From assembly GCF_035046505.1 (NCBI RefSeq), contig NC_089830.1:18618061-18682060 (forward strand): 64,000 bases of DNA, read 5' to 3'. This DNA comes from Tiliqua scincoides. Its lineage: Eukaryota > Chordata > Lepidosauria > Squamata > Scincidae. Below, one piece after another: positions 22,407 through 33,965 of this stretch (within the stretch, counting starts at the first letter, position 1; the number at the start of each line of letters is the position of its first letter). The position numbers were made by a program, and so were the translations under genes. The notes below the pieces were generated by a model, which was given only the letters and a program-made list of their open reading frames with translations, was not told where the DNA came from and did no database searches.

Positions 22407-22496
22407 GGGCACAGTCCTAACCAGGTCTACTCAGAAGTAAGTCCTATTTTGTTCAATGGGGCTTACTCTCAGGAAACTGTGGTTAGGATTGCAGCC
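22407..22496. mobile_element. 90-bp Harbinger-like MITE
   Basis: TTA duplications flank it (22404-22406 and 22497-22499). Terminal inverted repeats are GGGCACAGTCCTAACC and GGTTAGGATTGCAGCC. The interior has TCTACTCAGAAGTAAGTC and GGGGCTTACTCTCAGG. A TTA/TAA 3-bp target is the PIF/Harbinger signature. Confidence 0.8.
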
Positions 22497-22499
22497 TTA

Positions 22500-22965
22500 A
22501 AGACCTATCCACTTGCATTCCCTATTCTCTTGGCAGAAGTGGAGCTGGGATCACATGTTTGCTGAGATCATATCTCAGTTGCCCCTCAATTGTTCTGGAG
22601 CGATCACAGGGCCAGCTTTAAGCCAATTAGACCAATTGCTCCCAGTTGGGGCCCAATCCTAAGGGTCCCCACAGAAGGGTTAAAATAAAAAATAGAATTG
22701 GTATTTTTATAAATCATTTCACAGTCACTAAAACAAGTGGTTTTGTTTTACTATTTACTTTTCCAAGGAAATCTGTGCCTTTTGTTTGGTTGGGGCTTCC
22801 CTCTTTCTGCTACAGTTTGTTTACTTGTAAGCTTGCATGTATGCAATTTTAAAAGGTGCTTAGATCCATTTGATCCATTAATTCACATGCACTTTTAAAT
22901 AACACATTTTGATTGCTTTCTATTCTACTGTAGCGATATCAAGTCTATAATAAATTTTATCTGTA
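22500..22965. other. No gene seen
   Basis: AT-rich in its second half; nothing recognised. Confidence 0.4.
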
Positions 22966-23401
22966 CAGGTCTAGGCTCCCTAACCGCAAATTCAGAACCT
23001 GTGGTTCGAACAAACTGCAGGTCTGGAATTCAGGACGGAAACCAGACCTGAGCTCCTGGATGCCACTGGAGATGTTCACTGGTGGCGCCCAGGAGCCTTT
23101 CTAAGGCCTGCAGAGGCTGCACGTGACCTCTACTGACTTTAGAACCCCCCCGGCCCCTCCCAAGCAATTTAAACGGTACTTACAGTTTTCTGCGAAACCA
23201 CAATTACTGCTCTGAGTAGCATACTGAGGACCATAGAAGCCACATGTGGGCCTCAGAGAGGCTCTGAATGCGACCAGAACAAGGTTCCAGTCGCATTCAG
23301 CATCCCTGTGGGTCAGATCTCATGAATTTCATTATCCACGAGTTTCGTTATCCATGGGGGGTCTAGGAACTGATCCCCCACAGATACGGAGACTCCACCT
23401 G
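22966..23401. mobile_element. MITE with TA target duplication
   Basis: Flanked by TA on both sides. Ends are CAGGTCTAGGCTCCCTAACC and GATACGGAGACTCCACCTG. The right half carries GTTATCCATGGGGGGTCTAG, shared with 19970 and related to 54003-54407. A Tc1/mariner-like origin is inferred from the TA target. Confidence 0.65.
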
Positions 23402-24646
23402 TATCTCTAAGGTTCTACAGACTTTGGCTGCGAGCCTGGGGCCCCACAAAAAGGTCCCCAAATGGGTCCTGCAGCTCCTAAAGCCTTTCCTGGGTGATTG
23501 GTCTCCTTTTTGAAAGGTAGGAGCAAAGTTTGGCTTCCTTCATCCTTCTAGGCGCTCCTCCTATGCTCTGCAGTGCTGTAGTTCAGCAACGCAAACTTTC
23601 GCCCAATTTTTAGCAAGGCGTTTCTCTGCAGCCCCTGCGTGGGCATGTCGCTACAAACCACATGTGGATTAGGAAACACGCACCTCGTTTTGTGTGGTTA
23701 GTTGTCATAAGCCACTTTGGAGAGCATGTCACTCAGAAAGAGGGGTAGAAATCTTCCAGCACAGATTATGGAAATAAATGTACTTTTTGTCCCCTGGGTG
23801 TTGGCATGTGGCAGGAGGATGCTGCACAGCCAGGCACATGCCAGTGCCTGTATCTTTTCAGAGCAGACCACAGAGATCAGATGCATATCAGAGGCGCATG
23901 ACGGATGCTTCAAATCCCTCTGTAAGCAACAACTGCAGAAGCGCCCTTCATCTCAACATGGAGGATAGATAAGGAATCTGTGCGTGGGAAGAGGGGGAGG
24001 TAATCTTCCAAAAAGGGGAAGAATACATTTTAATAGGAATATTTTACAACCCCAGGGGCAAACTGTAAGTTCCATGGTTAAGAGATGTGTTCAACATAGG
24101 GAGTAAACTGGAAGTTTCTCTTCATTGGAAAAAAAAAAAGCAGTAATGAATGGAGGCACTCCGGACAATGGTTGTGGGTGCTGGTTTTCTTGCCAAAAAT
24201 TGCTCCCCATAAATACATATTTGCTGCAAAGCGATGCTAAGGGGAGGATTTTCAGGGGGGAAATGGGCCAGCAAGAAAGTGCTAACTGCCCCTGCAGCCG
24301 CTGTTCCGATCATCCCCTACCCATGGTTTTTTTAACATTTTACAATGAAAAACAATTTCTCATTTATTTGCTATATATTGCCAGTCACTATAACGAGGTC
24401 GTTTACGTCCTTAACGTTCTTCTCAAGACAATGGTTCTCAAATTATGGGGGGCACCTTTCGCGGGAGGTGTAAAGCACCTGAAATTTTTCCCCTCTCTTC
24501 CAGCCATGTGCGGCTGCTTTTGAAGAAGAAAATAGTGTTGGGAGTCCTAGTCTTGGCACTCCTACATCACGTCCAGTGTGGCCCCAATAGAAAAACCAAA
24601 CCCCGTGGCATTTTTTGCTCAAAAGGTACTTGTAAAAAAGATACAC
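23402..24646. other. No gene seen
   Basis: Includes a possible hAT-like end at 24428 (AATGGTTCTCAAATTATGGG). No coding pattern. Confidence 0.45.
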
Positions 24647-25045
24647 CAGGAGGGTGTAGTGGTTCAGGAGTTGGAATTAGAGCCTCCGTTAGCCCGAAGA
24701 TAACATCAGAAGGTCGCCAGTTCGAGAACACCGGCAGCTCCCTGAAGGGCTGAGAATGGCGAGAACTTGAAGCAGCTGACAAGCCCAGCTGAGTGATTCC
24801 ACCTGCTCTTGGAGTGAGCAAGAAGCATCTTGGCTGCCCTCCATGTGAGAGATGGAGCCTGCGTGGGAGAACTGGAGGCCAGAAGTGAGACCAAAACAGG
24901 AAAATCCATCTGAAATGTTGTTGGTTCTTGAAAGAGAGAATCTCTATGATTGTAAAAATCCCCTTGAGAGATTTAGAAACGCACCGCCTTGAATAAAGTC
25001 AGAGGAGTAATCCGATGACCAGAAAGGCGGTATATAAATACCTAG

Positions 25046-25119
<74 letters not shown>
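24647..25119 (+). mobile_element. SINE (type 3) with (ATT)n tail
   Basis: Head GGTGTAGTGGTTCAGGAGTT, B-box-like GGTCGCCAGTTCGAGAACAC, then a body ending GACCAGAAAGGCGGTATATA and AATACC. The tail at 25047-25119 is a clean (ATT)n array. It is the reverse complement of 13365-13790. Confidence 0.85.
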
Positions 25120-25121
<2 letters not shown>

Positions 25122-25310
25122 TCAGCCATGACCTTGGGCCAGCCACTATCTATCAGCCTCGACTACTCACAGGGTTACTGTGAGAACAAAAAGATGTACA
25201 CTACCCTGATATATAATATAAAATGTTTCTATTTTATACATATTAAATATAAAATAAATAAAATGTATTTATAAATGGTATAAAATATGAAAAAAATAAA
25301 ATAAAATAAA
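25120..25310 (+). mobile_element. SINE (type 2) 3' fragment
   Basis: ATGACCTTGGGCCAGCCACT and CTCACAGGGTTACTGTGAG match the type 2 SINE body, followed by an A/T-rich tail with AATAAA-like units. It sits directly behind the (ATT)n tail of the preceding SINE. Confidence 0.65.
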
Positions 25311-25640
25311 TATGTCATTGTACAAATACATCATGTAAAATACATGCCGGGAGAGACTTGTGGACCCCTTAAATCCAACCCATTGATTTCAGGATAAACT
25401 TATGTCGACTACTTCATCAAATACATAATGAAATCCTCCACGGGCAGCGTCTATATAAAACACACGGTGGAGAGAGAAACAGAAACGAAATTGGGAAAGT
25501 AACTAATAGGCCGACTTTCCAAGTTGCCTGGAATGTTTTTGAAAAGAGCTCAGCCTCAAGGTGTTTGAGAAACACGGAATTTATACACATCTCCACAGTT
25601 CCACTGAACATGGGATACTGGCTTCAGTAGAGCCACGTCA

Positions 25641-25819
25641 GGGCCCAATCCTATCCAATTTTCCATTGCCGGTGCAGCTGTGCCAATGGGGCATGCACTG
25701 CATCTTGAAGTGGGGCAGAAGTCACAGAGGCCCCCTTAAGATATGGGAGCATTTGTTCCCTTACCTTGGGGATGCATTGCGGCTGCACCTGTGCTGGAAA
25801 ATTGGATAGGATTGGGCCC
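25641..25819. mobile_element. ~180-bp Harbinger-like MITE
   Basis: Terminal inverted repeats GGGCCCAATCCTATCCAATT and GGATAGGATTGGGCCC, with TCA on both flanks. The interior shares GCCAATGGGGCATGCACTGC and ATTTGTTCCCTTACCTTGGG-like blocks with the 201-bp copies at 31285 and 47108. Confidence 0.8.
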
Positions 25820-25822
25820 TCA

Positions 25823-26990
25823 GTGGTTAATCAAATTCAGTATTGTCCAATATAGGACTGGAAGCAGCAATCCAGCATTTCAAAAAAAGGGTCTTTCCCA
25901 GCTTGTCCTGGGAAATTGAACCTTCCACTTGTAAAGTAAATGGCCTCCCACTGAGTTATAACCCCATCTTCAACTATCAGTCTTCTGAATAAGCATTTGT
26001 GGGTTGGTAATGTGTGTAACTCATCATCACTCCATTCGTTCTAGGTCCAGGGCATATGGGGACAATTTTTATTTCAAAGTCTTGCCCCTGATTATGAAGG
26101 ATTACAAGCTGACCGAACATAGCGCCTACCTCCTCTGCTAGATGCTGCAGTTGCTGAACATCCTTTATTTTGTCTGACAACCCACATACAGCACTGCCTA
26201 ACACACTGGAACCCACAAGACAGGAAGAGCCACAGCAGAAATAAACAAGGCATTGCCACAGGTTCACATGTGCTAATGAACGCTCTGGATTAAATCCCAT
26301 TTCTTGGGCTCAGGAGGTTCCAGCTCCCCTCCCCTCACTCTTTGTCGGTGCTACAGGTCTTCTGGGTGAGCTGAAGTTTCATTTACCCAACAGTTGTTCT
26401 CCTAGAAACTCTACAGTGGAAATCCAGGAACAACCAGCGAGCATGCACATCAATAGAAACTGCACCACATTGGTTCAGTTTCAAGCTGTGGCATTTCAAA
26501 GAGGGGAAATTTTTTACAGTTATGTTAATGCAAGGGGAGCCACAACTAAATGTACTGTCGCGTACATAGAATCCCTGGAAAAACCACAGGAAATTTCTGC
26601 ACATGGTGCCTCCCAGTTTGCGATTAACCAGTTGTACGCTTCCATCGTCACCAGGAATCGGATTCACCCTTGGCGCACCAATGCCCCTCCCAAAAAGACC
26701 ATGCCCCAAAATGAAACTCGCACGTAGCACACAAGCACATAACCTGTTCATCTGAGAGAGATGTGCAGACTTTTTTCCCCAAAGCAGCTAGGGGAAAAAA
26801 AGCCCCCAATGCTGCCCCCTCCCTTATCCAGCACCATATCAGCCATCGGTCTTGCCTCTTTGCTTCCTCCTCCCACTACCTGATTTGGGGAACAGAGCAG
26901 AAGAGGAAGTGCAAAGGAGAGGAGAGCGGTGGGCTAGATACAGCATCACTGACAATTCCTTGTCTTCATTCCCATCTTTTTGTTTCAAAT
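25823..26990. other. No gene seen
   Basis: Frames of about 100 codons occur on both strands (25977-26300 -, 26383-26751 -, 26416-26727 +). None resembles a known protein and the overlapping ones contradict each other. Confidence 0.45.
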
Positions 26991-26999
26991 TCACACAGC

Positions 27000-27138
27000 C
27001 TGCGCATGCCTGATCTCATCTGATCTCGGAAGCTAAGCAGGGTCCGGCCTGGTTAGTACTTGGATGGGAGACCGCCTGGGAATCCTGGGTGCTGTAGGCT
27101 TATACCATAGTCTTTCGAGACTGAAGGTTGCCAACCAA
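27000..27138 (+). mobile_element. 5S-rRNA-derived SINE sharing the finger-LINE 3' end
   Basis: Positions 27011-27100 match vertebrate 5S rRNA closely (TGATCTCGGAAGCTAAGCAG, GGTTAGTACTTGGATGGGAG, GGGTGCTGTAGGCT), including the internal A-box and C-box promoter region. About 15 bp of the 5S 5' arm is deleted or rearranged. It then joins ATACCATAGTCTTTCGAGAC, with the terminus to 27134 identical to the 3' end of the LINE copies at 14201, 15014, 20017, 45096, 58737 and 61595. A 9-bp duplication, TCACACAGC, lies at 26991-26999 and 27139-27147. This is a SINE3-type element mobilised by that LINE. Confidence 0.9.
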
Positions 27139-27636
27139 TCACACAGCAGGAGGAAGAGGAGTGTGGAGGTAGGTGAACAGAGAAAGGTGCCCCTGTTTCA
27201 GCCACCACCTGAGGCACACTCCTCAGTAATCCTCATGGAGAGGCCAGTCCTGATGACAGAGGGACTGGAACTACAGATAGAACAGCATCACGACCTGCAG
27301 CAGAGCAGCAAGCTTCAACTCTGCACTGCAAAGTTCTGATATAGTGAGGGGGCCATGTTTTCATAAGACCCTGACCTCATCAGAGGTTTTAGAACATGCT
27401 CCAAGAAGGCAATCTGGACATGGGTTGATCAGATTTCTACCTTGCACACTCTGAAACCTTGCACAAAGAGAAGGGGAAAGGTTAGCGAAATGATTAACCA
27501 GCTCCTTGGTTGAAAAGGGTCACCTCTGCGTCCAGGAATGCACAAAGAGGAGCAACTTCCTGGTATGTGTTTTGGGTTCTACCATTCACTGTGGTGTGTT
27601 GTGCACCGGAACATTGCAAGCCTGTCATGAATATGT

Positions 27637-28555
27637 CAGGGATGGAAATTTGAGTCAGGTGACTCGGGTTCGAGTCGCAAAAACATGTGTTTTTCGCTGA
27701 CTTGTTCAGCCTCCAGTCACCTGCGTCAATGTCTTGGGCATTGACTTGAGTCTGAGGCCACTGACTTGGCACTCATCCCCACATGTTCAAATCAAGTCTG
27801 TCTATGTCTGGGTGTGTTTGCTTACTTTTTTCACAGCGTGAAAGACCTTGTGGGGACATCATTCAGAACAGGTGAGCAGCAGGGAAGTTCCAGCCAGGAG
27901 GCAGGGAAGGGTTAATGTTTTGCTTTGCACCAGGCAGGAGGGGGGAGGCTCTCTTGTCTGTCTCTGAAGGAACCTATGGTCAATGGACAAAAGTTTGGTT
28001 TGTTTCTTGGCATAACAGAGGGCAGAAGGAGGAGCCCTAGGGGATTCTTGCCTTAGAATTGGCTGGAGAAGCCCAGGGAGGGGGAGGCGGTTCGTAGCAA
28101 TCACGCTTTCCAACCCCATGGCTCCTGTGGGCTCCTTTGTTACTTAGGAGGAGGAAGCCTCATTGAACAACTGGCACATACTCTACTTCTGAGTAGAGCT
28201 GCAAAGGATCAGATCATACTGGTAAGCCTCCCAGCTGCTGTGTGACTCTCCTCCCTCTTGCCATTTCTGTCTCCTCTCTCACGCAGTCTGTTTCACCCCC
28301 TCCCACCTTGTTTACAGATGGGATGGGGACATCAGGGGAGTGTTTAAATTGAACTCCAACACACACACACTTTTTTCCACGAAGCCATGCCTGACGTGTA
28401 TCAAAATGTCTTGTGACTCGAGTCTTTTCAAGTCGTGAAAACGCTCTGGGCGACTCAGAAAGCCCACCCGTTAGGACTCGTTTTCGACTTGCGTCACGGG
28501 GAGGGGGCAGAAATTCGTGACTCAAGTCAAGCCATGCTGGACTTGCCCATCCCTG
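27637..28555. mobile_element. DNA transposon, ~920 bp, inverted ends
   Basis: The left end CAGGGATGGAAATTTGAGTC and the right end (reverse complement CAGGGATGGGCAAGTCCAGC) carry repeated GACTCGAGTC-like blocks internally (27656-27720 and 28395-28530). A truncated relative lies at 57796. No transposase frame was found. Class is uncertain; the CAGGG terminus suggests hAT. Confidence 0.6.
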
Positions 28556-28708
28556 CTTACTAGGTAGTGTACAGGAGATGGAACTGACACCATCCATTCC
28601 CAAAAGGTTTGCCTACTTTAGACATAAAAGAGCAGAGCAGAGCAGAATGCACAAAGCAGGAGGCAATCAGATGGAGGCAGAAGTTCTCTGTTGTGCTACA
28701 GTTCGGTC

Positions 28709-28712
<4 letters not shown>

Positions 28713-28774
<62 letters not shown>
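28713..28774. repeat. (CA)n microsatellite
   Basis: About thirty-one uninterrupted CA units. It creates long Thr-His and Val-Cys reading frames that are not genes. Confidence 0.97.
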
Positions 28775-28776
<2 letters not shown>

Positions 28777-29184
28777 ACCTCCTCCTGGATTGCAAACTGG
28801 TTGTTGCAACATCAAGGGCAGCTGAGCAGTCACTCCCATAGACGGTTAAACTGACACTGGCTTGGGAGATTGTCATGCAATAACGGACAACAGCCACCAA
28901 CCTGCCTCCCTGAGACAGCCGAGGGCTTCATGTGAACCGGGGCTCAAGAGGGTCCACTCCCCCCAGGACCAGGGCTTAACCTTGAACCCTGCGTCACGGG
29001 GATGATTCTTCGGAAGCCGCTCCATCTGTTCCTAGTTTTTCACCCTTGTCCCAGCTAAATCACTTTCCTTATATTGTCCCTTGCCCTATTCAGACATTCA
29101 TAACTAGGGTAATGAATGCAAGGAGGCGGGAGCAAGCTCCAACCCCCCAACCTAGACCTATTCATCAGAACATTCATTGGGGAC
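28775..29184. other. No gene seen
   Basis: No recognised feature. Confidence 0.4.
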
Positions 29185-29398
29185 GGGCCGTCCTCAGTGG
29201 TCAAAGCACCTGCTTTGGGTTCAGAATGTCCCAGGTTCAGTCTCTAGATAGGGCAGGGAAAAGGCATTCAACAGAACAAAGGAATCCTTGTCCATGTTTA
29301 GAGTCAGTGACGTCCTATGCCTGCCTGAAATCTTGGGGAGCTGCTATTGGTCCAGATAGTCAATATTAAGTTAGACTGATGGATGGTCTGACTTAGCA
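29185..29398 (+). mobile_element. tRNA-derived SINE (type 1)
   Basis: CGTCCTCAGTGGTCAAAGCA (A box) and GTCCCAGGTTCAGTCTC (B box), then a body ending AGACTGATGGATGGTCTGAC, TTAGCAGG. This is the near-complete type 1 form. Confidence 0.75.
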
Positions 29399-29904
29399 GG
29401 TTGCAACTGCATTGCAGTCAATGGCAGTGGGAGCCCCTTGAATGCCATTTCAGAACTGGAGCAATTAAAGGCCTCTCCAACTTTCCAGCACCAATACAGC
29501 CACAATGCAGCCCCTTGTCTTACAAATCTTCCCTTACCTCAAGGAGGCCTCCACGACTGCCCCACCACCACAGGATGCATCACACACTCTGTTGGCATGG
29601 CTGCATCAGTTCTGGAAATTTGGTGAGGACTGGGCCCTAAATCTCCAAGACCTATGTGTGCAGCTGTCCCAAGAGCACACGCATGCCCATGCACACCGCA
29701 AATAAAAGGTGTTGATCGTGCGCACAGCCTGTCATTTTGCATTCCGAAGCTCAACGTTGAGAATGGATCATGGGACGATTCTGGTTTTCAGGCCCCTCTT
29801 GAAACAAAAGAACAAGCTGTTTGTCTTTAAAACACTGCAAGGCTACTGCAGAGTGAATGAAGGCAGCAGAGTAAATGAAGACAGCTACCAGAGGGTAATG
29901 AGAG

Positions 29905-30125
29905 CCAGGATGGTGTAATGGTTTGGGAGCTGGAATTAGACCTAGTAGGTCCAGGTTCATAAACCCCATTAGCTTCCTGGGTGACCTTGGGCCAGTCACT
30001 CTATCTCAGCCTCACCCACCTCACAGGGTTGTTGTGAGGACCAAAGTTGGAGAGGATCTGTGTGCACCACCCTGAACTCCTTGGAGTGGCATAAACATGT
30101 GAACAACAAATAATAATAAATAATG
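29905..30125 (+). mobile_element. tRNA-derived SINE (type 2)
   Basis: Head AGCCAGGATGGTGTAATGGT, B-box region GGTCCAGGTTCATAAACCCC, body GTGACCTTGGGCCAGTCACT and CCTCACAGGGTTGTTGTGAG, tail AATAATAATAAATAAT. Confidence 0.85.
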
Positions 30126-31284
30126 AGCAATATGCAGTGGGGAAGGGGGCAATGCACCCAGGAAATGGCTAGAAAATTTGGGTGCAGCCAAGCTCTTTTT
30201 TCTTTTCACCTGTGAAATGGTGGCGGGCTTGCCTCTGAACATGTGCAGAGTACTTTCCCCTCATTACCAAGTAACCTCAGCCTTTGCCTGTGCAGCTGGG
30301 ATCATGGGATGCAGCAGAGGGTCTTACAGGCATCTGTGTGAGTTCTTGCCCCTCGGTTCAGAAAAGAAGCCCTGACAAGTTTCGGCCTCATCTCAAGCTC
30401 TTGGGCAAAAAAAATAATAATAATAATACACAAGGCAATTAGCAATCATCCCCAGTGAAGTCTGTGCACATATGTTTGCACTCTCGGCAACCAGGAGGAC
30501 TGCAAGGCAGAGATGTTGGAGCCTTAATTAGATATTCATTGGACGTTATTAACTCCAAACACGGACATGGATGCCTTTGTTCTGTTGAATGCCTGCAGCA
30601 GATCATAATCAGGCTCCATTTTCTTCTGCCCCAATCTAAACCATCCTGGAGTGAATGGAAAGCAACGGGGGAGGTAGGGTGGAGGGGGGGGTGGAGAGAG
30701 ACTGAGAATAACTTTGCATGCAAGCTCTCTGGCCCTTAGCACCAGCAGCCAGCTCTTGTATATATAAATAACCAGGCTCAGGAAAAGACACTTTCCGCTT
30801 GGCTGTCAGAACATTGTGAATCAACAGCTTTTGAGCTGAAAAGGAAAAAAAAAAAAAAAAGCTGTCTTATCCTTTCAGTTTCAAAGGCCCACATCTGGTA
30901 CACTTTACACAGATTGGGCCTGCATTCGGATCCACCTGGGACCGTCCATTTCGGAGGCCAGACGGTCTGTGCGTGAAAAGGGACAGGGCTGAAGCTTGAC
31001 CATGTCCAGCATTGCTGAAGCACGTCACTGGTTTCTTTGTGGGACTTGCAAGGAAGTAGTGTAGTTGCCGTGGCTAGTAGTTCTTCATACGTCCTCTCTG
31101 TTTACCAGAGAGGGGAGCTTTCTGGTTCCCGACCTTGCTGACCGTTCAAATGCTTGCTGCTCAAGTTGTCATTCTCCAGGGTACGGTCTTTATTTTCTTT
31201 ATTTGTACATCGTCAGATCTGTGCGCACCTCCCTTTCAAGAGAATGTGAGGGCAGGTCCCTGCCCCAAAGAACTTACAATCTAA
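30126..31284. other. No gene; isolated TATA-like site
   Basis: TATATATAAATAACC at about 30758 is a reasonable TATA box, but no first exon or conserved coding sequence follows. An A-run lies at 30843-30859. Confidence 0.4.
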
Positions 31285-31485
31285 AGGTGCAATCCTAACC
31301 CCTTATGTCAGTGCTTTTCAGCACTGGCACAGCAGTGCCAATGGGACATGTGCTGCATCCTGCAGTTGGGTGTCACTCACAGAGGCCTCCTCAAAGTAAG
31401 GGAATGTTTGTTCCCTTACCTCAGAGCTGCATTGCCCTTATGTCAGTGCTGAAAAGCACTGACATAAGGGGTTAGGATTGCACCC
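31285..31485. mobile_element. 201-bp Harbinger-like MITE
   Basis: Flanked by TAA on both sides (31282-31284 and 31486-31488). Terminal inverted repeats extend over 35 bp, beginning AGGTGCAATCCTAACCCCTT. It is exactly as long as the copy at 47108-47308, which lies in the opposite orientation. Confidence 0.88.
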
Positions 31486-31614
31486 TAAATCGGGTTAATG
31501 AGAAACAGTGATGCTGTAATTGGGAGTACCTGTGGATTAAGTGGATTTTTGTAGTATTTACATCATTTTGCCAATAAAGGTTTCTTGTTTTTGTTCTACA
31601 ATATAGAAATGGGC

Positions 31615-31660
31615 AGAGAGAGAGAGAGCGGGAGAGAGAGAGAGAGAAAGAGAGAAAACT
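31615..31660. repeat. (GA)n-rich simple repeat
   Basis: Imperfect GA units followed by purine-rich DNA to about 31715. Confidence 0.85.
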
Positions 31661-31715
31661 GAGGAAGAGAAAGAAAATAGAGGTGGGATAAAATGAGGGG
31701 TGGGGGGGGGAGAAG

Positions 31716-32009
31716 GAACTATGTGATCATTTTAGTTGCATGTTCCTAAGGCTTAGCAACTCCGTTAATAAAGAAATGAAACCATTCTGCTTTTCTTTCT
31801 CAGTAAGGTGCTCAAAAGCGGCCAAAAAACAGTTGAAATGATAGAACTTATAAATAGAGCAAGAAAGATTAACAAGGTGAAAGTAACAAAAACGTAGAAA
31901 AGGAAGGGAGTTACAAGGCATAGTTCTGACCATGGTCCTGGGGGAAAAATGAGTATATAGCACCACTGGTGGCTGCCATTTTTTCCCCAGAACCCCTGCT
32001 CCCAAATCA
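31716..32009. other. No gene seen
   Basis: Nothing recognised between the purine-rich tract and the next MITE. Confidence 0.35.
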
Positions 32010-32018
32010 CCCTTATGT

Positions 32019-32199
32019 CAGTGGTTCCCAAATGTTTTTGACTGACAGCTCCCTTGACCTACTGGGCCATTGGCTGCAGCTCACCATTAGGGCCATGATC
32101 CAATACTTTGCAGAGGGTGGAGGCTTATTCACCAGGATTCTACAGCTCCCCAGGCTAGTTTCCACAGCTCCCTGGGGGGCCACAGTTTGAGAACCACTG
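32019..32199. mobile_element. 181-bp hAT MITE, family 3
   Basis: Ends CAGTGGTTCCCAAATG and CAGTTTGAGAACCACTG. CCCTTATGT is repeated on both flanks (32010-32018 and 32200-32208). The interior (CACAGCTCCCTGGGGGGCCA) is not shared with the other hAT MITEs here. Confidence 0.8.
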
Positions 32200-32208
32200 C
32201 CCTTATGT

Positions 32209-33308
32209 GATGATATAGCATCACCCAAAGGAGGGTTGTGGGGGAAAAACGAGTCATCTGCCACCAATGGGGAATTTGATGCCTCCTGTGAAAAAGACTG
32301 CCCAAAATCCCCTCCATTTTTGTTGCCTGTGAATGGGACAGGAAAGCCTAGCTCTGCTTTAACTGTGTGAAGAAATCAACACAAGCACACACACACCCGT
32401 CACTGAACCTCCATGCTGGGAATAACTTCACAACTTTATTTCTGCTTCCTTGCCACTCTTAAAGTCACAGAACCTGAGTTGGTATTAAAGGAGTGTCCTG
32501 CTCTCATGGATTCAGCACACGGGCAAGGACTTTTTAGACTGAATTTAAGAGCCGCACCAATGAACATAAAGGAAGAGGAGACCTCTCTACACTGTATTAT
32601 AGGCTCAGCAGGATAAGAAGAAGCCCTGTTTAAAGCTTGGTCTTGTTCATTTGTGGCATCTGGGTTATAGCTTGCTAAAGCAGACACTTTATTGACACCT
32701 GCCTTCCAAACTGGTTCCTGCTCTTCAGGAACTTGACCAGCCAAAGCAAATAAACAAAGAAAGGAAGCAGGCTTTTGACATTTTTTAACTCTGCATGAAG
32801 TCTTGTGCTTCACTCCCAAACTATCACAGGAGGCTGCTGCCCTCTGGTGCATGATTTCTTCGAAATAGTTACTCCCTGATAATAATTCCCAAGGGGTAGC
32901 ACTTGGGCCAAATCAGACAAAACGCTGGGGATCTGATCTCCCCACTCTGTTGCTCTACCTGAACTGTCACCTTCTCCCCTCTATAGCTAACAGAAACTTC
33001 CTGACAGAGTTTAGGGGGGACAGTGTTCCATGGAAGAAATAGCGCAGGGGAAAAGGGGTTTAACCAGTATTTACCCAACATTGTGTCCCCAATCCAGTGT
33101 GACCTACCCGCCCCATAGCTTTTAGGGGGGAGAAAAGACATTTGGAGATCCAATCTTAGAACTTCTACATTGTGTTTTGTTTGGCCCGGGATCTGATGTC
33201 CTACTTCAGTGCAACTAAGGCTTGAAGTGCTACTTTCCCAGAATTGTGTTCCATGTTGCGAGGCACACACACACACACCCCAGGTGATTTTAGGCAAAGA
33301 CATTAGGA
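32209..33308. other. No gene seen
   Basis: Frames of 138 codons (32436-32852 -) and 150 codons (32869-33321 -) lack any recognisable domain, splice context or family resemblance. Confidence 0.4.
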
Positions 33309-33755
33309 CAGTGTTTCTCAAACTATGGGTCGGGAACCAGTAGGTGGGTCACAAGCCAATTGTGGGTCGGGACCCAGTACGTGGATCATGAGCCAATTTC
33401 AGGTGGATCCCCAGGGCAGGAGGTCTGGTCTAGAGGGTTGAGCCTCCATTTGCCTGAAGATAACATCCAAAGGTTGCCAGTTCGAGGCCACCGGCACCAT
33501 GCGACCTTGAAGCAGCTGACAAGCTGAGCCAAGCTATTCCATCTGCTCTGAGCATGGGAGGATGGAGGCCAGAATGTGCGGCCAGATCAAGAAAGAAACA
33601 CCTGAATGTTGTGGTTTCTTGAAAGATAGAAACCTTCTTTCAAATTGTAAAAATCCCTACGGGGATTTAAAAATTGCCTGCCTATGTAAACCGCCTTGAA
33701 TAAAGTCTAAGGAGAAATCTGAGAACCAAGAAAGGCGGTATAGAAATACCTGTAA

Positions 33756-33820
<65 letters not shown>

Positions 33821-33965
33821 CAGACTTGATGCTGCCATAGTATGTGACACTGCATTTGGGGAAATCTTACTGATCAGTACTTTTTAACAGGCAACTATGT
33901 ATATGCCTTTAACAGTGATAGTCAGTGGGGCTTACTCCTGGGTAAGTGTATATTCAAAATTCATA
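33309..33965 (+). mobile_element. hAT MITE, family 1, split by a SINE
   Basis: The left part (33309-33414) has CAGTGTTTCTCAAACTATGG and a duplicated GGGTCGGGACCCAG segment. The right part resumes after 33818 with TCAGACTTGATGCTGCCATA and runs into the composite GTGGGGCTTACTCCTGGGTA block. The 3' terminus is missing. Confidence 0.75.
33415..33818 (+). mobile_element. SINE (type 3) inserted in the hAT MITE, with (ATT)n tail
   Basis: Begins near GGCAGGAGGTCTGGTCTAGA and ends AAGAAAGGCGGTATAGAAAT, AATATT, then (ATT)n at 33754-33817. It is more diverged than the copy at 24647. Confidence 0.8.

Noticed and set aside
26383-26751. Possible small gene on the - strand
   Set aside because: Overlapped by an equally long + strand frame, no recognised motif, no splice or promoter context.
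27001-27100. Functional 5S rRNA gene
   Set aside because: The 5' arm is damaged, the sequence runs straight into a LINE 3' end rather than a T-run terminator, and target duplications flank the whole unit.
28578-28900. Thr-His and Val-Cys repeat proteins
   Set aside because: They come wholly from the (CA)n microsatellite.
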